Below are positions 1 through 8,634 of a stretch of DNA of 64,000 nucleotides, in pieces. Under the pieces are notes generated by a model, which had not been told where the DNA came from, ran no database searches, and saw nothing but the letters and a program-made list of their open reading frames with translations. Position numbers and translations under genes: made by a program. Numbering within the stretch: position 1 is the first letter of the stretch; the number at the start of each line of letters is the position of its first letter. Source of the DNA: Lacinutrix venerupis (GTDB lineage: Bacteria > Bacteroidota > Bacteroidia > Flavobacteriales > Flavobacteriaceae); NCBI RefSeq assembly GCF_003663945.1, contig NZ_RCCH01000001.1, positions 524,402 to 588,401 on the forward strand, read 5' to 3'.

Positions 1-1284
1 GGTAAAAACATAAGTGGTTTTAAAGTGGCTGGTTTTATACAAGGAACCAAAGATTATGTGTTAAGCATTAATAATACGCCAACTTATGTGTTAAGTAATT
101 TTAGTTCGAGCATTGCTGAAGATTTTAATAAAGGCCGTTATTTTAATGCTGCAGTTGATAAGATTTCAAGCACATCAAATACAAATTCAAATACATCACA
201 AAACAAATCATCAACCACTTCGTGCACTTCAGGAAATTGTGCAGATGGTTACGGAACATATACTTATGAAAGCGGTGCCAAAATAGAGGGTTTTTTTAAA
301 AATGGAAAACTTAACGGTTACGGAGAGTTTGTTTACGCTAATGGCGACACTTATAGAGGTAATTACCTTGAAGGTCAACGCGATGGTTATGGCATTTACC
401 ATTGGAAACAGAACAACTTACACTATTATGGCCATTGGAAAGATACAAAACAACACGGTTATGGATATTTTGTAAAAAATGGAGAAACTATTGAAGCTGG
501 TATCTATAACGAGGGAAAATTGGTAACCAATCTTTTAACCGACTTTTCTAACGGCAAGTCTAGCGGAAATTGTCTCGGTAATTGTACCAATGGATATGGA
601 TCTATTACCTATGATCAAGGTGATGTTTATGAGGGATTGTTTAAAAACGGTAAGCCATACAAAGCTGGCACTTATATGTGGACTAACGGCAATAGTTATA
701 TGGGCGATTGGGACGAAAGTGGCAAAATAAATTATACAGGTCAATTTTTTACCAGTTCATTTGTCTATAAAGGTGCCTTTGCATACAATGGATTTATTAC
801 AGGACTTGGTGTAAAACTAGATAAAAAAACAAACACTAAAAGCTACGGGGAGTTCAAAAGCGGAAAATTGGTTATAGATTATGCCAATGGACATACATCC
901 GCAGCCACTACAACAAATAACAGTACTGCTTCAAAACAAGCAGAAGAAGCTATGCTAAACTCAGCAAATTCATTAATAAGCTTATACTACAAAAGTAATT
1001 CTGAGTTTAAGAAAATTGTAGTTAAACAACATAATAATTTTACACAAAAAATGAGCATTGATAAATTAAATAAACTACACGCATTATTTATTAAACACCT
1101 ATTTCAATTAGATAAAGTAGTCGCTCATAGATATTTATTATACTTACCAAACCCTTATGCAAGGGTGAATACGAGCAAAATTTTAACCGAATTAAGTAAT
1201 GAAGAACGAACTTTCATGAGAGAAGAGTCTAAAAGGTTCTCTAGTAAATATAAATTAAAAGAACAATATGTGCCTAAAAATTAA
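1..1284 (+). CDS. MORN-repeat protein, 5' end cut by the window edge
   Basis: The reading frame is open from base 1. The first possible in-window start is a GTG at 25, but the gene very probably begins upstream. It carries two blocks of MORN repeats (G-Y-G-x-(Y/F) with following G-D/A-x-Y-x-G units): about residues 75-165 and 185-240 counted from the GTG, separated by a short Ser/Asn/Cys linker (SGNC..G occurs before each block). MORN repeats form beta-hairpin rods used as scaffolds or membrane contacts; no enzyme domain is visible. The C-terminal ~110 residues are a non-repetitive, charged, helical tail. The stop overlaps the next gene by 17 bases, which indicates an operon. Its exact role is unknown. 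Confidence 0.8.
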   Translation, partial: GKNISGFKVAGFIQGTKDYVLSINNTPTYVLSNFSSSIAEDFNKGRYFNAAVDKISSTSNTNSNTSQNKSSTTSCTSGNCADGYGTYTYESGAKIEGFFKNGKLNGYGEFVYANGDTYRGNYLEGQRDGYGIYHWKQNNLHYYGHWKDTKQHGYGYFVKNGETIEAGIYNEGKLVTNLLTDFSNGKSSGNCLGNCTNGYGSITYDQGDVYEGLFKNGKPYKAGTYMWTNGNSYMGDWDESGKINYTGQFFTSSFVYKGAFAYNGFITGLGVKLDKKTNTKSYGEFKSGKLVIDYANGHTSAATTTNNSTASKQAEEAMLNSANSLISLYYKSNSEFKKIVVKQHNNFTQKMSIDKLNKLHALFIKHLFQLDKVVAHRYLLYLPNPYARVNTSKILTELSNEERTFMREESKRFSSKYKLKEQYVPKN

Positions 1285-2281
1285 AATCCTTTCAGCTAGC
1301 TTATTTTTAAGCTTAAATGCAATGGGGCAATCCTTACCACAAATAAATGTTAAGGATTATGGATTTGAACTAAACACCAATCAAGTTGAAATTACCACCT
1401 ACAATGTTGAAAATGACAGTGTAGTGGCGTTAGAAATTAGTAGCTACAGCTTTAACAATGAAGGTGCTATGGAAAGCTATGAGTACCGAAATAAGCAAAA
1501 CAAGTCTTGGAAAAAAGAAAAAAACACGTATAAAAAGGGAAGATTACACAAAAAAACTGGGAAGTTTAGTAATTCTACCCTAAATAAAAAGCATTACTAC
1601 ACCTATGATAACAATGGTCATCTAAGCAATGAACAAATTCGTTTAAATAACGGAAATACCAATACCGTAAAATACGAATATAAAGACAATATGCTTCGCA
1701 AAATTAGCAGTACTATAGATGAAACTGTCATCACACATCACTATACCCAAAAAGGGCATTTGTTTAAAAAAGTATACTCTAAGAAAGAAGCTGACAAAAC
1801 AAATGTTATTTCCAATCACTTTTATTTAGAAGATAAAGAAATTTTCTCTTACACAGCACCAAAAAGTCATTACAAAGCACATATCTATAATGAAAACGTA
1901 TACATTGGTTTTGAGCTTATAGACGACGAGCGTATTAAAAGCAAACTAGATAGAGGTATACAACGATTTAATAAAGAAGCGCCTAAAGACAATCTTCCGT
2001 TCAATTTACAAAAGCATTGTAACCAAACTTGGCAGTTTTACGATAAAAATTTAGACAAAGTAATCCCTTTCGAAATAAAAATTTACAAGTATAAAAAAGA
2101 TGCTTCAGGCAATAAAATAAAGTATGCCGAAGCAATAGTTGATATAAAAACTAAAACTATTTCTAACCTTAGTTTTTACAAAACAACATTTAAAAATAAT
2201 ACTATTGTAGGTAGTACAGCTTTCGATAAAAACATATTTTCAGAACTTAAAGAAGATATTACCTATATAAATATCCCTTAA
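1268..2281 (+). CDS. Secreted YD-like repeat protein, function unknown
   Basis: 337 residues, starting at an ATG inside the end of the upstream MORN gene. The first ~20 residues form a Sec signal peptide ending ...LNAMGQ. Residues ~45-185 contain degenerate repeats with the pattern (Y/F)-x-(Y/F)-(D/N/K)-N/D-x-G-x-L followed by a turn, reminiscent of the YD/RHS-like toxin-wall repeats often found in Bacteroidota exported proteins. The C-terminal third is unrecognised. No lipobox is seen. Overlap with the preceding gene and 10 bases to the next support co-transcription. Localisation to the periplasm or cell surface is inferred from the signal peptide only. Confidence 0.7.
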   Translation: MCLKIKILSASLFLSLNAMGQSLPQINVKDYGFELNTNQVEITTYNVENDSVVALEISSYSFNNEGAMESYEYRNKQNKSWKKEKNTYKKGRLHKKTGKFSNSTLNKKHYYTYDNNGHLSNEQIRLNNGNTNTVKYEYKDNMLRKISSTIDETVITHHYTQKGHLFKKVYSKKEADKTNVISNHFYLEDKEIFSYTAPKSHYKAHIYNENVYIGFELIDDERIKSKLDRGIQRFNKEAPKDNLPFNLQKHCNQTWQFYDKNLDKVIPFEIKIYKYKKDASGNKIKYAEAIVDIKTKTISNLSFYKTTFKNNTIVGSTAFDKNIFSELKEDITYINIP

Positions 2282-2291
2282 CACTTCTAAA

Positions 2292-3311
2292 ATGACCTCT
2301 ACCAATTTTGAAATAAAACCACTATCCTCTCAAGACAGAAATAAACTTAGAAAACAGTACTTATTTGCTGCTTTGTTCTTAGGTGTTGCAAGTGCTATAT
2401 TTTCTTTCATTTATTTTTTTGTTATAAAACCAGACAATTTCAGCGGGATTCCTATAATTATGTTTTCAATATTTCTGTTATTCTTTGCTGGTATTTTTTC
2501 TTATGTATTCTGGAATACCTATATCGATTTAAAACGTGGTATTAAGCACTGTTTTACAGGTGTTGTTACCGATAAGCGTGTAGATAAACACACTACTAAA
2601 TCAAGAAGTTATAATAACAGAATGGGCACAAATACAAGACACAAGTCTAGCAGAACCTACTATTATATAACTATTGATAACAACGAACACAGCGTGCCTT
2701 ATTCAAAATATGCAAAAATAAACGTAAACGATAAAGTATATTTAGAGTCTAGTCCTAAAAACAAAGAAGTTTTAGCTTTTACCATATTAGAAAAAAATCA
2801 AAATCCTGTTACTAGTACTACCAACACGTCTTATTCTGCTTCTTTTAAAAGTAAAAGCATTACCAAGCCAATGCGCCAAAGTGACATTGATTTAGTAAAA
2901 AAAATATTTTTAAAAAAAGTAAGACAAGCCTTAATTTACATGGCTATTTACAGCATTTTATTGTTTACACTTTGGCAAGGAATATTCATCTTTTTAATTC
3001 CGGTAATAATCGCCTTTATTTATACTTCAATTAAACTACTTATCTTAATTAACAACTATGCTAAATTTAACAGAAACGGAAGGCTAAAAAACATAACTAC
3101 GGTACAAGTAACCGATAAATTAACCATGACTTCTAATACTAGCTCAACTAAATTTAGAGTGATAACCAATATTGAAAGTATTGATGTTTCTGAAAAAATA
3201 TACAAGAAACTAAAGACAAACGCTATTATAGAATTACACAAAGCAACTTTTCTTAAAAACTTAGTAGGTGTTAGTATTAATGAAGGTACACAATATTTAG
3301 AAAATTTATGA
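2292..3311 (+). CDS. Four-helix membrane protein with two soluble beta-rich loops
   Basis: 339 residues. Hydrophobic helices are visible at about 24-44, 53-74 and a pair at about 211-257. Between helix 2 and 3, and after helix 4, lie two related-looking soluble segments (GVVTDKRVDKHTT... and TVQVTDKLTMTSN...), each consisting of a V-T-D-K start, a Ser/Thr-rich stretch and a short beta-rich part with a basic residue near the end. This suggests internal duplication of a TM-TM-beta module. The arrangement resembles DUF3592-type membrane proteins, but I do not claim membership. The stop codon overlaps the next start as ATGA, so translation is probably coupled. Confidence 0.65.
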   Translation: MTSTNFEIKPLSSQDRNKLRKQYLFAALFLGVASAIFSFIYFFVIKPDNFSGIPIIMFSIFLLFFAGIFSYVFWNTYIDLKRGIKHCFTGVVTDKRVDKHTTKSRSYNNRMGTNTRHKSSRTYYYITIDNNEHSVPYSKYAKINVNDKVYLESSPKNKEVLAFTILEKNQNPVTSTTNTSYSASFKSKSITKPMRQSDIDLVKKIFLKKVRQALIYMAIYSILLFTLWQGIFIFLIPVIIAFIYTSIKLLILINNYAKFNRNGRLKNITTVQVTDKLTMTSNTSSTKFRVITNIESIDVSEKIYKKLKTNAIIELHKATFLKNLVGVSINEGTQYLENL

Positions 3312-4357
3312 AAACGGTGTTTGTCAAAATAACATTAAACATAGTACTTATATTTTTTTTAAGTAATAAGCTATATAGCAATGCAGCTCAACCAGGTGTT
3401 TGGAATGCAGGTGGAACAGTATTTACAATGCTTTATCCTGAAGATTCTCTTAGCTTTAAAAAAGTGCAAATGAAGCAAGAGCAAATTTACATTCAATTGT
3501 ACAAAGGCTTTGCGGTTGTAAAAGGTATCTACTGGTTTCGCAATACCACAAAAGACCGCTTACAGTTTAAAATGGGGTATCCTGTAAATGGTATTTATGA
3601 TGGCGGAGAAACAACCTTAAACCAGGTTAGTATAGATTCATTAAATGAATTTAAAATAAAAGCCAAAGGCAACTGGTTACGACTATTTAAACAATCTTAC
3701 CCAGAGCTTAATAATAACGATAAAAACCCTATACCATTTAGCGACAATTGGAAAGTATGGGAAATGACATTTAATCCTAATGAAATACAAATTGTTGAAG
3801 TATATTTTATAGTAAACACCAGTAATGCGCAAGTAAGAAAGGGTTACAATGTTGATAACAAAAATGCGTTTATTTATCTGTTAGAAAGTGGTAGTGTATG
3901 GCAGTCACCAATCGAAAACGCAGCTTTTTATGTACAGTTAATGGATGGATTGCGGCCAACAGATATAAACGGAATTTCTACAGGTTTCAATTTTAAATAC
4001 AGCGAAAAATATAAATTATTTAGTGGTAAAAAACACAACTTTTCGCCTACCCCAAAAGACAATCTAGTTATTAGCTATCATAATAAAGAAGACGATTTTT
4101 TATTTAAAAATAAACTTTCTAAAGCTAACTGTTTATACCTATCTATAAATGATTTAAGTGCTTTACCTAAAAATAACATTGAGTATAAAGCCATAAAGTT
4201 AGGCAACCCTTATAGCGTAAAACCTACAGTTGATGGTTTTTTACCAATACTATTAATCTATTTTGTAATGTATCTTCCATGTATTATAATTACTATTTTA
4301 ATCATACTATTTATACGATATATGCTTAAACGAAGAAAACTAAAAATCAATTCTTAA
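3308..4357 (+). CDS. Membrane-anchored exported protein, possibly DUF4424-like
   Basis: 349 residues. An N-terminal signal peptide (about 1-25, ending ...LYSNA) is followed by a large extracytoplasmic beta-rich domain and a single C-terminal helix (about 313-340) with a basic cytoplasmic tail (MLKRRKLK). The opening after the signal (NAAQPGVWNAGG) and the later W-x-M-x-F...V-x-V-x-Y pattern recall DUF4424-like proteins; this is family knowledge from memory, not a search result. The ATG overlaps the preceding TGA. No catalytic motif was recognised. Its place between two membrane-protein genes suggests a shared envelope complex. Confidence 0.6.
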   Translation: MKTVFVKITLNIVLIFFLSNKLYSNAAQPGVWNAGGTVFTMLYPEDSLSFKKVQMKQEQIYIQLYKGFAVVKGIYWFRNTTKDRLQFKMGYPVNGIYDGGETTLNQVSIDSLNEFKIKAKGNWLRLFKQSYPELNNNDKNPIPFSDNWKVWEMTFNPNEIQIVEVYFIVNTSNAQVRKGYNVDNKNAFIYLLESGSVWQSPIENAAFYVQLMDGLRPTDINGISTGFNFKYSEKYKLFSGKKHNFSPTPKDNLVISYHNKEDDFLFKNKLSKANCLYLSINDLSALPKNNIEYKAIKLGNPYSVKPTVDGFLPILLIYFVMYLPCIIITILIILFIRYMLKRRKLKINS

Positions 4358-4370
4358 ACTAACCTTAACA

Positions 4371-4982
4371 ATGCATTCCATTATTGAAAAACATATAAAA
4401 CACTATGCTCGATGGGATTTTTTGGTTTTCACACTCTTTACAATACTTTCCATTTTAAAAGGGAAAACCACCATATTTTATATTCTATATTTTTTTTGGT
4501 GCAATGAATTATTGCGCATTATTATTGATCGCCTATTTTATAAAAGTAACTCAAATGCTTTATTAGGATTTTCTAAAAACACCTCTATATTACCTTCGCT
4601 TTTCCCAATGGGAATATATTTTGTGTTTATTGTAGTCTTTTTTGGTTTTATTTCCAGCTGGAAAAATGAGGAAATTGCATTAATGAATATGGAAATATTG
4701 TTTTTTAAAAATACCTTTTTTGTACTTAACGTAATTTTTGCAACTATAGAACGCATACTACTTCACAGAACACAACAAGCAGTAATAGTTATTTTTGGAA
4801 TATTTACACCTAATATGCTAATACTCCATATTTCAATTATACTTGGTGCTTTATTAATGTTTTTTGTTATACGTAGTTTTCCCGACATATTTACACCAAG
4901 CAACCTTTGGGGTTCAGTTATTATTATCTTTCCATTCATACTTATAAAAGCTTTTTTTGCATATTACAGACAGAATAAATAA
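4371..4982 (+). CDS. Polytopic membrane protein, possibly DUF6498-like
   Basis: 203 residues, very hydrophobic, with five to six likely membrane helices, aromatic-rich near the N terminus (FYILYFFWCNELLR). The pattern of a helical bundle with a W/F-x-x-N/E-L/I-R motif in helix 2 resembles the family NCBI labels DUF6498; this is a memory-based guess. It starts 13 bases after the preceding gene and is the last gene of the run that begins at the window edge. No transport or enzymatic motif is visible. Confidence 0.55.
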   Translation: MHSIIEKHIKHYARWDFLVFTLFTILSILKGKTTIFYILYFFWCNELLRIIIDRLFYKSNSNALLGFSKNTSILPSLFPMGIYFVFIVVFFGFISSWKNEEIALMNMEILFFKNTFFVLNVIFATIERILLHRTQQAVIVIFGIFTPNMLILHISIILGALLMFFVIRSFPDIFTPSNLWGSVIIIFPFILIKAFFAYYRQNK

Positions 4983-4990
4983 AAAAAATA

Positions 4991-5121
4991 ACTGGCTACA
5001 ACAATGTATAAAATTAATTGCTTGGTTCGATCTTACTTACGAAAATCCTAGTGGATTTTCTATTAGGTTTTTATTTGCTAAATTAGTTGCTTAAACCACG
5101 CAACTAATCTTATACAAAACC
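4991..5121. repeat. Palindromic repeat element with nested hairpins
   Basis: Non-coding block just after the membrane-protein cluster. Outer arms 5005-5021 (TGTATAAAATTAATTGC) and 5100-5116 are inverted repeats matching at 15 of 17 positions; both mismatches would be G-U wobbles in the minus-strand transcript. The stem continues inward with GGTT/AACC. Inside is a perfect 8-bp hairpin, 5041-5060 (GAAAATCC TAGT GGATTTTC). A second alternative hairpin pairs 5082-5090 with 5100-5108. From memory, closely similar sequences occur in many flavobacterial genomes as multicopy interspersed elements; no other copy is in this window. Confidence 0.6.
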
Positions 5122-5190
5122 GTAAACGAACCTTCCCAAATCCCTAAAAAAACTACACTAATATTTCATTTTAAGTTTAATATATAAAAA

Positions 5191-6792
5191 ATGCTAACAA
5201 AAAAAGATAAAGTACAACTTCGCGGTACTATTTTTAGACATCTTGATGGTATTGCTACTGCAACTACTGCTTACGCTTTGCATAAAAAAGGAGTATTAGA
5301 CTTTTTAATAAAAAATAAATCTATTAAGCTATCAAATCTTGCTAATCAATTTAACGCTAATAGCGGTTATTTAAATGTAGCACTTAGAGTTTTATGCTCA
5401 CAAGATTGGTTAGTACAAAAAATAGATAATAAACATAACACTGTTACCTATACAACTAACGCAAAAAGTAAAACAGCATTTGCTCTCGCTTATTTATATG
5501 AAGATGTTGTAAATGTATTAAACTATGCTGTTCGTTTTCCAGAAGACAGACATATAGGAAGCGATGCTTTTATAATTTTAGAACGTGTTTTTAAAAAATA
5601 CGGCAACAATTATGGTTTAGAAAACATTAAAGAAGACTCTATAGAATATCAAGTTTTAAAACATATCGAAGGATGTCTTGTAGCTCCAATAGCCGTTATG
5701 TTAGGCGTAAATGGATTATTTCATAAATATTTCATGGAAGCTTCTTTTTCTGCAGAAGAATACCATAAGGATCCGGAAAGTTTTAAAAAAATATTAGATT
5801 TTTTAAGTGATTTAGGTTGGTTTAAAAAGAAAAAAGGAAATTACCAATTTACAGATAGAGGTTTATTTTATGCAAAACGCGCATCAGCTTACGGTGTAAC
5901 AGTATCCTATCTACCTACATTTTTACAATTAGACGAGTTACTTTTTGGTAATCCTTTAGTTTTAAAATCTAAAGAAGGTGAAACCGAAAAACATGTACAT
6001 AGAGAAATGAATGTTTGGGGAAGCGGTGGTGCACACTCCACCTATTTTAAAGTAATTGATCAGGTTATTATAAAATTATTTAACAAACCAATAGACGAGC
6101 AACCAAAAGGGATTTTAGATATGGGTTGCGGTAATGGTGCTTTTATTCAACATATATTCGATGTTATAGAAAACCAAACATTACGTGGTAAAAATCTTGA
6201 AGAATATCCATTATTATTAGTTGGAGCAGATTTTAATAAAGCTGCTTTAAAAGTAACAAGAGCCAACTTAATAAAAGCCGATATTTGGGCAAAAGTAATT
6301 TGGGGAGACATAGGAAGACCAGATTTATTAGCAAAAGATCTACATGAAGATTATAATATAGAATTAAAAGATTTACTTAACGTTCGTACTTTTTTAGACC
6401 ATAATCGTATTTGGCAAGCACCTAAAAAAATAACAAAACGTGTAAGCAACTCTTCTGGAGCTTTTGCTTTTAAAGGAAAACGTATTAATAACAATTTAGT
6501 TGAAGATTCTTTATTAGAACATTTGCAAAAATGGAAACCTTATGTAGAAAAGTTTGGGCTATTAATTATAGAACTACACACCATTAATCCAGAATTAACT
6601 GGTAAAAATATAAGTAAAACTCCCGCAACTGCATACGATGCAACACATGGTTATAGTGATCAATACATATTAGAAGTAGATGTATTTACTAAAATAGCAA
6701 TAGAAGCAGGATTAAAACCAGACGCTAATCATTTTCATAAATTTCCAAATAATGAATTAGCAACTGTAAGCGTAAATTTATTAAAAGGATAA
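5191..6792 (+). CDS. Two-domain SAM-dependent methyltransferase, AprA-like
   Basis: 533 residues. The N-terminal ~230 residues look like two winged-helix/dimerisation segments (RHLDGIATATTAYALHKKG and a second half ending in DRGLFYAKRA). A class I methyltransferase Rossmann domain follows, with motif I DMGCGNGAF at about residues 310-318 and an acidic residue at the end of the next strand (VGADFN). A long C-terminal part contains ELHTINPE. From memory, the N-terminal motif resembles the methyltransferase region of AprA-type polyketide loading enzymes and related stand-alone bacterial proteins. The substrate is unknown. Four bases separate it from the DUF202 gene, so it probably heads a three-gene operon. 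Confidence 0.75.
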   Translation: MLTKKDKVQLRGTIFRHLDGIATATTAYALHKKGVLDFLIKNKSIKLSNLANQFNANSGYLNVALRVLCSQDWLVQKIDNKHNTVTYTTNAKSKTAFALAYLYEDVVNVLNYAVRFPEDRHIGSDAFIILERVFKKYGNNYGLENIKEDSIEYQVLKHIEGCLVAPIAVMLGVNGLFHKYFMEASFSAEEYHKDPESFKKILDFLSDLGWFKKKKGNYQFTDRGLFYAKRASAYGVTVSYLPTFLQLDELLFGNPLVLKSKEGETEKHVHREMNVWGSGGAHSTYFKVIDQVIIKLFNKPIDEQPKGILDMGCGNGAFIQHIFDVIENQTLRGKNLEEYPLLLVGADFNKAALKVTRANLIKADIWAKVIWGDIGRPDLLAKDLHEDYNIELKDLLNVRTFLDHNRIWQAPKKITKRVSNSSGAFAFKGKRINNNLVEDSLLEHLQKWKPYVEKFGLLIIELHTINPELTGKNISKTPATAYDATHGYSDQYILEVDVFTKIAIEAGLKPDANHFHKFPNNELATVSVNLLKG

Positions 6793-6796
6793 TATT

Positions 6797-7060
6797 ATGA
6801 GTAATGAAATTGATTTAAGTACTAGAGATTGGCTAGCAATAGAACGCACAAAATTAGCTAACGAACGTACTTTTCTAGCTTATTTTAGAACTTTTGTAGT
6901 GTTTTTAGGTTTTGGAATATCTATACTTAAGCTAGATTTTTTAAACGAAATTAAATCTTTAGGTATTATATTAACCGTTATGTCTCCTATTATATTAATT
7001 ATAGGAGTTATTAGACTCTTTAGAGTAAAACTAAAAATACACGAACACTATAAACAATAA
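6797..7060 (+). CDS. DUF202 (YidH-type) small membrane protein
   Basis: 87 residues. The soluble N terminus carries the family signature (L-A-x-E-R-T-x-L-A-x-x-R-T, here LANERTFLAYFRT), followed by two membrane helices (about 33-50 and 55-75) and a short basic tail. DUF202 proteins are widespread two-helix membrane proteins of unknown function. It lies 4 bases after the methyltransferase and 9 bases before the P-loop protein. Confidence 0.85.
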   Translation: MSNEIDLSTRDWLAIERTKLANERTFLAYFRTFVVFLGFGISILKLDFLNEIKSLGIILTVMSPIILIIGVIRLFRVKLKIHEHYKQ

Positions 7061-7069
7061 AACATTGTA

Positions 7070-7558
7070 ATGATACATCTTATAGTTGGCAGTACAGGTT
7101 CTGGAAAAACTACTTATTCTAATAATTTACGTGAAGAAAACCAAGGTGTTATTTTCTCTATAGATAAATGGAATAATATATTATTTATGCCAGATAAAAC
7201 AAATAAGGATGGTTTAGAATGGATGCTAGAACGTATTGATAGAAGCGAAAAATTAATACAGCATTACATTTTACAATTAGAACACAACGGTATAGATTCT
7301 ATTTTAGATTTAGGATTTTCTAAATTTTCTCATAGAGAAAAATTTAGGTTATTTGCCTTAAATAATAAAATTAACTACAAATTACATTACCTTGATATTT
7401 CTATAGACATAAGGAAAAAGCGTGTAATTAAACGTAACACAGAAAAAGGTAGTACTTATGAGTTTGAAGTTAGAAATGAAGATTTTGAGTTTATGGAGAC
7501 CTTTTTTGAAGTACCAACCGCCTCAGAACTCGAAAACGGTGTACATATTAAACTATAA
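7070..7558 (+). CDS. Small P-loop NTPase / predicted kinase
   Basis: 162 residues. Walker A GSTGSGKTT lies at residues 7-15. FSIDKW, a strand-end acidic residue, follows at about 30, and an R-K-K-R-V-I-x-R-N lid-like basic segment lies near 121-130. This is the layout of the predicted AAA_33/zeta-toxin-like small kinases (COG0645 type), which phosphorylate small molecules or tRNA/sugar substrates. The actual substrate is not inferable. It is the last gene of the methyltransferase-DUF202-kinase run and is followed immediately by a strong terminator. No antitoxin-like partner is adjacent, so a toxin role is not supported. Confidence 0.75.
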   Translation: MIHLIVGSTGSGKTTYSNNLREENQGVIFSIDKWNNILFMPDKTNKDGLEWMLERIDRSEKLIQHYILQLEHNGIDSILDLGFSKFSHREKFRLFALNNKINYKLHYLDISIDIRKKRVIKRNTEKGSTYEFEVRNEDFEFMETFFEVPTASELENGVHIKL

Positions 7559-7589
7559 AAAAACGTCTGCAATTGCAGACGTTTTTTTA
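7559..7589. terminator. Bidirectional intrinsic terminator
   Basis: Perfect stem AAAACGTCTGC / GCAGACGTTTT around an AATT loop, with A-run before and T-run after. It sits between the convergent P-loop kinase gene (+) and the hydrolase gene (-) and can serve both. Confidence 0.9.
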
Positions 7590-7606
7590 TAGTTTATATT
7601 ATTTTT

Positions 7607-8443
7607 TTAAGATTTTAAAAATTTCATTAAAATCTCATTCAATTCTTCTTTGTGTGTTATATTTAAACCGTGTGGTCCTCCTTTAATTATTTCGTAAGTT
7701 GAATTTTTAATTCCTTTTGCTGCTTGTTCAGAAGAAGTTTCAATTGGTACAGTGGCATCGGCATCTCCATGTACAATTAATGTTGGTACATTAATATTTT
7801 TTAATTCCGGTCTAAAATCTGTATGCATCCATGATAGCGCTGCTTGAATAGTAGCTCTTGGTGAAGCGTGAGAAGCTACAATAAAATCGTAATCTAAAAC
7901 AGCTTCACTAATACGGTCTGCTTTTTTGTTTTCATCAAAATTATAAAATCCTTTATGGAACTCTTTTAAAAATCCAACACGGTCGTTTTCTAAGGCATTT
8001 TGAATATCCTTTAAAGCCGATTCTGGAACGCCATCTGGATTATCTTCTTTCTTTTTAACTAAAGGAACAATACTAGAAATTAAAACTGCTTTAGCAATTT
8101 TACTATCTCCATAATCTGTTAAGTAACGTACTACTTCTCCTCCACCCATAGAGAATCCAACAATTATTGCATTTTCAAGTTTTAGTTCATTAATAATTGC
8201 ATCTAAATCACTCGCTAAAGATGAATAATCATATCCATCCCAAGGTGCAGACGAAATACCAAAACCACGTCTATCGTAAGAAATACAACGATACCCAGCT
8301 TCTACAATTTTCCAAACTTGGTGTTCCCAAGATTTTCTACTTAGCGGCCAACCATGAATTAAAATTACAGGCTGTCCTTTTCCGTAGTCTTCATAAAATA
8401 TATCTACTTGTTCTTCACTCTTTTTATTTGTTATAAATGGCAT
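7607..8443 (-). CDS. Alpha/beta hydrolase, non-haem chloroperoxidase-like
   Basis: 278 residues with no signal peptide, so cytoplasmic. The fold shows the oxyanion-hole motif HGWPLS (about 31-36), the nucleophile elbow GFSMGG (about 98-103, Ser catalytic), the catalytic Asp in HGDADATVP and the catalytic His in GGPHGLN near the C terminus. The order and length match the cofactor-free haloperoxidase/esterase branch of the alpha/beta hydrolases (PF00561/PF12697). These enzymes often act as esterases or perhydrolases; the physiological substrate is unknown. It is monocistronic, convergent with the kinase gene. Confidence 0.9.
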   Translation of the reverse strand: MPFITNKKSEEQVDIFYEDYGKGQPVILIHGWPLSRKSWEHQVWKIVEAGYRCISYDRRGFGISSAPWDGYDYSSLASDLDAIINELKLENAIIVGFSMGGGEVVRYLTDYGDSKIAKAVLISSIVPLVKKKEDNPDGVPESALKDIQNALENDRVGFLKEFHKGFYNFDENKKADRISEAVLDYDFIVASHASPRATIQAALSWMHTDFRPELKNINVPTLIVHGDADATVPIETSSEQAAKGIKNSTYEIIKGGPHGLNITHKEELNEILMKFLKS

Positions 8444-8634
8444 ATCATTTTATTTTGGTTAATATTTATTTTAAGCTAAAAATTAGCATACATAAGATAA
8501 TAAGATAAAAATTTTATAACTGTTAAAGGATTTTTAATTGTGAAAATTTTAAGTGTTATATTACATTTTTAAATAAATAATTAAGTTAGGATAAAAATAC
8601 GTTTTTTACAAAGACACAAAATACATTTTTTAAA

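Noticed and set aside
7070..7558. Zeta-type toxin of a toxin-antitoxin pair
   Set aside because: The P-loop protein has no adjacent small antitoxin gene; the partners are a methyltransferase and DUF202 protein.
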